DNA from: Bacteroidetes bacterium 4572_112
Lineage (GTDB): Bacteria > Bacteroidota > Bacteroidia > Bacteroidales > UBA1556
Reading direction: 5' to 3'
Assembly (NCBI GenBank): GCA_002254285.1
Contig: NIUZ01000166.1
Location: forward strand, 1-10,840
DNA: 10,840 nt
Under the pieces are notes generated by a model. That model saw nothing but the letters and a program-made list of their open reading frames with translations, was not told the origin of the DNA and did no database searches. Positions 6,481 to 10,840 of this stretch are shown here, in pieces. The stretch's first letter is position 1. Each line of letters begins with the position of its first letter. Both the position numbers and the translations under genes were made by a program.

Positions 6481-7140
6481 ATGGATAATAAGGAAAATTT
6501 ATATCAGTTTATAGCAATAGAAGGCAATATTGGCGCAGGAAAAACATCGCTAGCCACATTAATTGCAGAGGAACGCAATGCAAAATTAATTCTCGAAGAG
6601 TTTGAGGATAATAGCTTTCTGCCAAAATTTTATAAAGACCCCGACAGGTTTGCCTTTCCTTTGGAGCTATCATTCCTTGCCGAAAGATATCAGCAGTTAA
6701 AGGATAGCCTTGGTGCTAAAGATTTATTCAAGAACTTTACCATTGCCGATTATTTCATTAATAAATCGCTTATTTTCTCTCGAAAAACCTTGCAAAGTGA
6801 TGAATTTAGGTTATATAATACTCTATTCGAAATAATAAATCAAAGCCTGATAAAACCTGATCTTTTGGTTTACCTATATGCCAATGTGGGTAATCTACAA
6901 AGCAATATACGCAAAAGAGGACGAGAATATGAGCAGGAGATTGAGGATAATTATTTAGAAAAAATTCAAGAGAGTTATTTTGAGTTTATAAAACAGCAGA
7001 CGAACCTCAGAATTTTGATTATTGACACCAATAATCTTGATTTTGTGAATAATAAGGACGATTATAGATATATATCAGATTTAATTTTTAGGGATTATGA
7101 AATTGGAATTCATAGAATAAAGGCTAGAGATGAAGAATAA
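6481..7140 (+). CDS. Deoxynucleoside kinase (dCK/dGK-like)
   Basis: A 219-residue kinase that phosphorylates deoxynucleosides in nucleotide salvage. Motifs: P-loop EGNIGAGKTS (14-23), the catalytic region ILEEFEDNSFLPKFYKDP (37-54) with Glu39/Glu40, LSFLAERYQ (63-71), and an arginine-rich lid RKRGREYEQEI with the following YLEKIQESY. I chose the ATG at 6481 (MDNKENLYQF). An in-frame TTG at 6466 would add five residues inside folK, with no sign that it is needed. It follows folK by 2 bp and overlaps the GNAT gene by 11 bp. Pairing of folK with a deoxynucleoside kinase is, from memory, common in Bacteroidota. Preference for deoxyadenosine, deoxyguanosine or deoxycytidine cannot be read from sequence. 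Confidence 0.9.
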   Translation: MDNKENLYQFIAIEGNIGAGKTSLATLIAEERNAKLILEEFEDNSFLPKFYKDPDRFAFPLELSFLAERYQQLKDSLGAKDLFKNFTIADYFINKSLIFSRKTLQSDEFRLYNTLFEIINQSLIKPDLLVYLYANVGNLQSNIRKRGREYEQEIEDNYLEKIQESYFEFIKQQTNLRILIIDTNNLDFVNNKDDYRYISDLIFRDYEIGIHRIKARDEE

Positions 7141-7636
7141 GGTAATTTATAAGGATGCCGATGTTTGGTATTTGAATCGTAAAACTAAAGCTAAGGAAAA
7201 CGATACTGGCATTAAAAGTATTAAGCAAAGCGATATTGATTACGACAACTATATAGCTATTTATAAGGCCATTGGCGGCACTTATGATTGGTCGGGGCGA
7301 TTGATTATTAGCAAAGAGGAAACTCTAGAAATATTGAATAAAAATACCACCGAAATTTACTATAACTATATAAATGATGAGCTAATTGGCTATTTTGAGT
7401 TTGATTTCTCTGATAATGCTGAGATAATTTATTTTGGTCTTATGCCAAATAGCATCAGCAAAGGACTTGGCAAAAAGATGATGGATAATGCTTTGGATAT
7501 TCTTAAATCAAAGAATATTGATACAATTATGCTACACACCTGCTCACTTGATCATGAAAATGCTTTGAGATTTTATAAGAAATGTGGGTTTGAGGTATTT
7601 TATGAGAAAATTGAAGCTCAGGCGATAATTACTTAA
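7130..7636 (+). CDS. GNAT-family N-acetyltransferase
   Basis: A 168-residue acetyltransferase of the Gcn5-related fold. The acetyl-CoA site is visible: strand EIIYFGLMP (98-106), the loop SKGLGKKMM (110-118), then the motif B region MLHTCSLDHENALRFYKKCGFE (134-155) with the usual asparagine-aromatic pairing. An N-terminal segment of about 60 residues (with YDWSGR at 52-57) is more variable and probably forms the substrate pocket. It is the last gene of the operon and overlaps the kinase by 11 bp. The acceptor substrate is unknown. The 3' end of a related gene, now decayed, lies about 430 bp downstream. Confidence 0.88.
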   Translation: MKNKVIYKDADVWYLNRKTKAKENDTGIKSIKQSDIDYDNYIAIYKAIGGTYDWSGRLIISKEETLEILNKNTTEIYYNYINDELIGYFEFDFSDNAEIIYFGLMPNSISKGLGKKMMDNALDILKSKNIDTIMLHTCSLDHENALRFYKKCGFEVFYEKIEAQAIIT

Positions 7637-7688
7637 TTTACATTAAAAGCCATCGCTTCTCCCTTGCTTATTCATTTTTGTCTTGATA
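7628..7688 (+). repeat. 61-bp direct repeat, copy A (end of GNAT gene plus downstream)
   Basis: This block, from the last two sense codons of the intact GNAT gene to ...GTCTTGATA, is identical over 61 bases to 8062-8122, 434 bp away. Only the first nine bases are coding. Just upstream the two copies differ at many silent sites, so the conservation begins at the 3' end of the gene and not within it. Confidence 0.9.
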
Positions 7689-7737
7689 CAAAAACGAATC
7701 AAAAAAATCAAGAGCGAAAAATCGCCCCCGCGCTCTT
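7675..7737. repeat. Compound stem-loop element in the GNAT downstream region
   Basis: Two hairpins in series. TTTTTGT-CTTGAT-ACAAAAA (7675-7694) is a perfect 7-bp stem. AAGAGCG (7710-7716) pairs with CGCTCTT (7731-7737) across 14 bases that contain a run of five C. CTTGAT (7682-7687) could also pair with ATCAAG (7707-7712), giving alternative structures. A TTTTGTCTTGATACAAAA core is, as far as I recall, frequent between genes of Bacteroidota. In copy B (8109-8129) one base change breaks a stem pair and the second hairpin is absent. Confidence 0.5.
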
Positions 7738-7969
7738 CCCAATTGATTTATTTTCAACTAAAGTAGGTAATCAATGACCTTAGCTTGGTTCAAATTCATT
7801 AGTTATTTAAAGAGAGAATTTTGTATAGGATTTATTCAATTGTCATTAATTACAAACGTAAACGCCTTTATAGAAAATAATATCAATTGTAAATTCACAC
7901 CCAAGCTCCCCCGCTTTTCGCTCAAGGCCAAGGCTTGATACGCTAGCTACTGCAATGATACGGGGAAAA

Positions 7970-8070
7970 GTCAAATACCTGCCCCTTAATCATGAGCTTT
8001 GATATTTTATAAACAGTGTGGGTTTGAAATTTATAAAGAGACGATTGAAACTCAAGCTATTATTACTTAA
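7970..8070 (+). pseudogene. Decayed 3' end of a second GNAT acetyltransferase gene
   Basis: The last 25 codons before the TAA at 8068-8070 read ALIFYKQCGFEIYKE then TIETQAIIT. The intact GNAT gene has ALRFYKKCGFEVFYE then KIEAQAIIT. Upstream, ACCTGCCCCTTAATCATG aligns with ACCTGCTCACTTGATCATG of the intact gene with one missing base, and a 4-base gap follows, so the frame is broken. Recognisable homology starts at about 7970; the first roughly 130 codons are gone. Many differences are synonymous (for example CAA/CAG and GCT/GCG), as if it was a selected paralogue before it decayed. Confidence 0.85.
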
Positions 8071-8122
8071 TTTACATTAAAAGCCATCGCTTCTCCCTTG
8101 CTTATTCATTTTTGTCTTGATA
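8062..8122 (+). repeat. 61-bp direct repeat, copy B (after the GNAT remnant)
   Basis: Identical over 61 bases to 7628-7688. It includes the stop codon of the remnant and 52 non-coding bases after it. Divergence resumes immediately downstream, where copy A has CAAAAACG and copy B has AAAAAACA. Confidence 0.9.
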
Positions 8123-8173
8123 AAAAAACACCATCCTTAAGGACTTATCTTTAAAATAATATTCGATTGGAAG

Positions 8174-8222
8174 CGTCATACTGAGTGATTTTTCCTTAGA
8201 AAAATTGTACCGAAGTAAGACG
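8174..8222. repeat. 49-bp imperfect inverted repeat after the decarboxylase stop codon
   Basis: The outer arms CGTCATACT (8174-8182) and AGTAAGACG (8214-8222) pair at 8 of 9 positions. The inner arms ATTTTTC (8188-8194) and GAAAAAT (8199-8205) pair perfectly around CTTA. The element ends one base before the stop codon of the minus-strand gene. Neither strand has a T-run after the outer stem, so it resembles a dispersed palindromic unit more than a Rho-independent terminator. It could still shape the 3' end of the mRNA. Confidence 0.55.
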
Positions 8223-8223
8223 A

Positions 8224-9186
8224 TTACAATCGCATAGCAATCCTTTCACCCATTTTAACCTCAGTTTCCAAACCATTAATGGTGTTTTGCAATAAATCCT
8301 TATCAATGGCAATAGCTCCTTTTTCAAAAAACAAAACTACGGTAGAGCCGCCAAATTTAAAATAGCCTCGCTCCTCGCCTTTCATAACCTGATTATCGGC
8401 ATAGGTATTTATCATGCTACCAACCATTGTTGCAGCCACTTCCGACATTATCACTTTCCCAAATTGCTTGGTATTTATTTCACAAACAGATCTTTTATTT
8501 AGGCAAATTAACTCAACCTTTTTGCGCAAGGCGATTGGCGAAACTGAATAATAATCGCCATTGATAATACTATCGAAAATAATCTCTCCATTTACAGGAA
8601 AATGATATCGGTGATAATCTGTAGGACAAAGCCTTATAATCATAAAGCTACCATCCTTATAACGAGCAGCAAGTTCAGCGTTTTGCAAGAACTCCTCAAC
8701 ATTAAACCTATAGCCTTTTACAATAAAATCTTGATTATGAATATCGGCAATTGCCAATATTTTGCCATCAGCAGGCGAAACCACCACATTATAGTTGATG
8801 TCTATTGGGCGTGCATCTTTCTTAAGCTTACGGTAGAAAAAATCATTAAAATTATCGAATTCCTGCTTTTGGCAGATACTTAAATCAATATTATAAGTCT
8901 CGACAAAGCCCGCAATTTTATCTTTAGAGCTAGGCTTATCCATCTGAGCACCATATATATCCGAAAGGAACTTACGCTTAACAATAGTAGCCGTAGTTAC
9001 TCTACCAACAGGATTATTATATAGCCAAGCAAGCCATGCCTCACCATATACCTTTTCTGTTTTCACCTGAGAATCCTGCCTATCAACATATTGAATAGCA
9101 ATATTTTCACCACTAGGCAATAAAGCCACAATAAGAATAATAATAAAACTAGCTAATAGAACTTTATATCGTATATTTGTTTTCAT
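8224..9186 (-). CDS. psd: Phosphatidylserine decarboxylase, pyruvoyl type
   Basis: Converts phosphatidylserine to phosphatidylethanolamine in the membrane. The 320 residues start with a membrane anchor (about 8-24). Family blocks follow: FNDFFYRKLKKDARPI (113-128), VSPADGKI (136-143) with Asp140, CPTDYHRYHFPVNG (187-200) with His192 and His195, and the self-cleavage site FGGSTVVLFF (278-287). Cleavage between Gly280 and Ser281 would turn Ser281 into the pyruvoyl cofactor. The site reads GGST instead of the common LGST, a minor variant. It is longer than the roughly 220-residue form I associate with Bacteroidota, resembling the PSD-A type with an extra N-terminal domain. No phosphatidylserine synthase gene is adjacent. 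It is divergent from the S4-protein gene, with 33 bp between starts. Confidence 0.92.
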   Translation of the reverse strand: MKTNIRYKVLLASFIIILIVALLPSGENIAIQYVDRQDSQVKTEKVYGEAWLAWLYNNPVGRVTTATIVKRKFLSDIYGAQMDKPSSKDKIAGFVETYNIDLSICQKQEFDNFNDFFYRKLKKDARPIDINYNVVVSPADGKILAIADIHNQDFIVKGYRFNVEEFLQNAELAARYKDGSFMIIRLCPTDYHRYHFPVNGEIIFDSIINGDYYSVSPIALRKKVELICLNKRSVCEINTKQFGKVIMSEVAATMVGSMINTYADNQVMKGEERGYFKFGGSTVVLFFEKGAIAIDKDLLQNTINGLETEVKMGERIAMRL

Positions 9187-9205
9187 AATTAAGGATTTAT
9201 AAACG

Positions 9206-9213
9206 CAAAAATA
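9206..9213 (-). promoter_or_regulatory. Bacteroidota -7 box for the decarboxylase gene
   Basis: Minus-strand TATTTTTG is an exact TAnnTTTG, 19 bp before the ATG at 9186. Its upstream part would overlap the start of the S4 gene, so the two divergent genes share very little regulatory space. Confidence 0.45.
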
Positions 9214-9219
9214 CGAATA

Positions 9220-9429
9220 ATGCAGTTTGAATTAGAAGGTAAAGAGTATATAGAATTAAACCGATTGTTAAAGTTCCTAAACATGGCCGAAAGTGGCGGT
9301 CAGGCAAATATGTTTATCACCGATGGTGAGGTAATCGTAAACAATACCACAGAGACCCGCAAACGTAAGAAACTACGCAATGGAGATGTTGTGGAGTTTG
9401 GTGGTGAGGTGATTGAGGTTGTGGAGTAA
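9220..9429 (+). CDS. Small S4-domain RNA-binding protein (YbcJ/YaaA type)
   Basis: A 69-residue protein that is essentially one S4 RNA-binding domain. YIELNRLLKFLNMAESGGQA (10-29) forms the two helices, MFITDGEVIVNN (31-42) is the basic-loop hairpin, and ETRKRKKLRNGDVVEF (45-60) carries the conserved positive residues and GD turn. The length and the LxxAESGGQA signature fit the YbcJ/YaaA group of stand-alone S4 proteins, cytosolic and probably ribosome- or RNA-associated, with no settled function. It faces away from psd and is followed after 23 bp by an antitoxin remnant. Confidence 0.9.
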   Translation: MQFELEGKEYIELNRLLKFLNMAESGGQANMFITDGEVIVNNTTETRKRKKLRNGDVVEFGGEVIEVVE

Positions 9430-9452
9430 ACACACATAGAAACACAACAGCC

Positions 9453-9530
9453 ATGAATATAAAACCAATAAAAACAGAAGCAGATTACTATAAAGCACTG
9501 GAAAGGCTTGAGCTAATATTAATAGGTTGA
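9453..9530 (+). pseudogene. HigA-like antitoxin, N-terminal scrap
   Basis: ATG at 9453 opens 25 codons: MNIKPIKTEADYYKALERLE then LILIG and TGA. The opening is characteristic of HigA-family antitoxins (helix-turn-helix proteins of about 110-120 residues), which normally continue with an acidic region containing GTPEGDE. Homology stops after about 20 residues and nothing after the TGA resembles the rest. No HigB toxin gene precedes it. I read it as the leftover of an antitoxin gene cut by recombination or by acquisition of the downstream restriction locus. A 25-residue functional peptide is unlikely. Confidence 0.72.
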
Positions 9531-9585
9531 TAATTAATAATATTGAGGTGAAAAAGTTATTCATAGTGCACTCCATGTTGTTTTT

Positions 9586-9617
9586 TTTGTTTAGCAAATT
9601 AAATTAATTTAACTTTG
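9586..9617 (+). promoter_or_regulatory. Complete Bacteroidota promoter for the McrB-like gene
   Basis: TTTG at 9586-9589, a 20-bp spacer and TAACTTTG at 9610-9617 match the Bacteroides consensus TTTG-N19-21-TAnnTTTG in every defined base. Transcription would begin near 9624, a few bases before the AAGGA at 9629-9633. It is the best promoter in the window. Confidence 0.7.
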
Positions 9618-9646
9618 AAAAAAGAAATAAGGACAGATTATCATTC

Positions 9647-10840
9647 ATTGAAAAATTTCCAATTAACAAACTACAAAACTTAACTATTGATCAATTTGTG
9701 CAAGGAAGTGATAAGGATAGTTTCTGTTATTGGCTAGAGTTTAAGAAAATAGGATTTGGAATTGGTGGAGGTAATGCTTCAAAGTTTGGTGTTTATAGAA
9801 CAGAGAAAAATAATGAATATTTATATGTTTTTGGTTATGGTAAAAGTAGACAATTTCTTAAAAAAGATGAAGCCCTACCAATATACAAGGATATATTAAA
9901 TAAAATCATTATTGCCATTGAATACACCAAAAATGGACAAATTGAGAAAATAAAAGAACTTGATATTCCCATGTGGAATATGGTTATTCAGAAAATCCTC
10001 TCTATATACTATCCTGAAAGTTTTCTTACTATAGGTGCATCTGATGTATTAATTAATTGTGCCAATGAATTAGAACTAGATAATATTGAATTAATTCGTG
10101 AAAACTCTATTCAGATTAGTCATGAGTGCAAAAGCAAATTAAGTAATTCATTACCGTTTAATAAATGGTCTTATGAAAAAATAGGAACTTTTATTTGGGA
10201 TTTTTTTGAAGGAGAAAATAGAAAAAAATCTAGTAAACCTTCTAAGCAATACTGGTTATATTCTCCAGGTACAGAAGCCCGAAAATGGAATGAATTCTAC
10301 ATAGAAGGCATTATGGGGCTTGGCTGGGATGAGATTGGTGATTTAACTCAATATAAAAGTAGAGACGATATAAAAAAAGCCCTAGTTGATTCTTATGGTG
10401 GAGTTGGATCAAAAAAGAATGATGTATCTGCTAATGATGATTTTATTAATAAAATTAATATTGGTGATATAATTATTATTAAAAAAGGTAAAACTGAACT
10501 TCTTGGATATGGAATAGTTGATTCAGATTATTATTATTCCAATGATTATAATGAATATAAAAAAATAAGAAAAATAGATTGGAAACTAAAAGGCAGTTGG
10601 AAAATAGATTACAATTTAGTCACTAAAACATTAACTGATATTACAAAATATAAAGCTAAAGATTCTAATTATAACACCTTTTACGAACAGCTAATGGAAA
10701 TCATGACTGACAAAAATCATAACAACTTTGAGAAAAAACTAGCTAAATTTGACAAAAAAGAATTAGAAGATTATTTTAAATTTTTAAGAGAAATAATTAA
10801 TAATTTTGATTTAAAGTATGGTGATAAGAGATTAGTTTAT
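9647..10840 (+). CDS. McrB-like restriction protein, N-terminal part (no ATG; runs off right edge)
   Basis: The frame is open from 9608 to the window end. The protein resembles the recognition half of McrB-type, modification-dependent restriction enzymes. An N-terminal region (EKFPINKLQNLTIDQF, then DSFCYWLEFKKIG and GGGNASKFGVYR) is followed by an EVE/PUA-like module at about 10249-10620. That module contains YWLYSPGTEARKWNEFY, EGIMGLGWDEIGDLTQYKS, IGDIIIIKKG and LLGYGIV. The AAA+ GTPase domain expected next lies outside. No ATG exists in frame before about 9971. ATT at 9647, 13 bases after the AAGGA, is the best-placed known initiator. GTG at 9698 is the first conventional start but would cut off conserved residues. 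Below-average GC and the neighbouring antitoxin scrap suggest acquired defence DNA. The family is fairly sure, the start is not. Confidence 0.75.
   Translation, partial: MEKFPINKLQNLTIDQFVQGSDKDSFCYWLEFKKIGFGIGGGNASKFGVYRTEKNNEYLYVFGYGKSRQFLKKDEALPIYKDILNKIIIAIEYTKNGQIEKIKELDIPMWNMVIQKILSIYYPESFLTIGASDVLINCANELELDNIELIRENSIQISHECKSKLSNSLPFNKWSYEKIGTFIWDFFEGENRKKSSKPSKQYWLYSPGTEARKWNEFYIEGIMGLGWDEIGDLTQYKSRDDIKKALVDSYGGVGSKKNDVSANDDFINKINIGDIIIIKKGKTELLGYGIVDSDYYYSNDYNEYKKIRKIDWKLKGSWKIDYNLVTKTLTDITKYKAKDSNYNTFYEQLMEIMTDKNHNNFEKKLAKFDKKELEDYFKFLREIINNFDLKYGDKRLVY

Larger units (their letters stand above)
7637..8223. other. Intergenic region with repeats and gene remnant; no intact gene
   Basis: 587 bases between the GNAT operon and the convergent decarboxylase gene. 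It contains both copies of the 61-bp repeat, a compound hairpin element, a GNAT remnant and a large inverted repeat at the right edge. The middle part (about 7738-7965) has no coding frame or homology that I recognise. TGATACG occurs twice there (near 7936 and 7957). Confidence 0.7.

Noticed and set aside
8602..8883. 93-codon plus-strand frame inside the decarboxylase gene
   Set aside because: It is antisense to conserved decarboxylase motifs.
9373..9597. 74-codon minus-strand hydrophobic frame across the S4 gene end and antitoxin scrap
   Set aside because: It covers the HigA-like coding remnant and AT-rich spacer in antisense. Its hydrophobicity follows from A-rich plus-strand sequence.

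Overview
The window looks like chromosomal DNA of an AT-rich member of the Bacteroidota, probably Bacteroidales or a near relative. Several upstream regions carry the Bacteroidota-type -7 box TAnnTTTG. Shine-Dalgarno sites are weak. The rSAM/lipoprotein gene pair (TIGR04133/TIGR04134 type) is known from Bacteroidetes. No rRNA, tRNA, CRISPR array or complete insertion sequence was seen.

Layout: (1) 1-854, minus strand: the N-terminal 284 codons of a TetM-like translation-factor GTPase that leaves the window on the left. (2) 855-1285: an intergenic stretch rich in small palindromes, including a 19-bp hairpin-forming direct repeat. (3) 1286-2545: a rhomboid protease gene and a DUF2461 gene, tail to tail with no bases between them. 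(4) 2693-4135: a small lipoprotein gene coupled to a radical SAM/SPASM gene. The radical SAM gene has lost its CxxxCxxC iron-sulfur segment through an internal deletion that also shifts the frame. (5) about 4169-5114: a 5'-truncated, frameshifted AAA/DUF4143 ATPase. (6) 5167-7636: a tight four-gene operon of a class IV aminotransferase (perhaps the PabC step of folate synthesis), folK, a deoxynucleoside kinase and a GNAT acetyltransferase. (7) 7637-8223: a repeat-rich gap holding the decayed 3' end of a second GNAT gene followed by a 61-bp block identical to the one after the intact gene. (8) 8224-9186, minus strand: a phosphatidylserine decarboxylase, divergent from a small S4 RNA-binding protein at 9220-9429. 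(9) 9453-9530: a 25-codon scrap of a HigA-like antitoxin, then a textbook Bacteroidota promoter and a long McrB-like restriction gene. That gene has no ATG start and leaves the window on the right.

Housekeeping functions (folate, deoxynucleotide salvage, phospholipid synthesis) sit among accessory genes that are largely broken. The right end looks like the edge of a defence island. The most striking point is the rSAM/lipoprotein system: the partner lipoprotein is intact, while the enzyme has precisely lost the segment that binds its catalytic cluster. All family assignments come from reading motifs by eye, with no database search.
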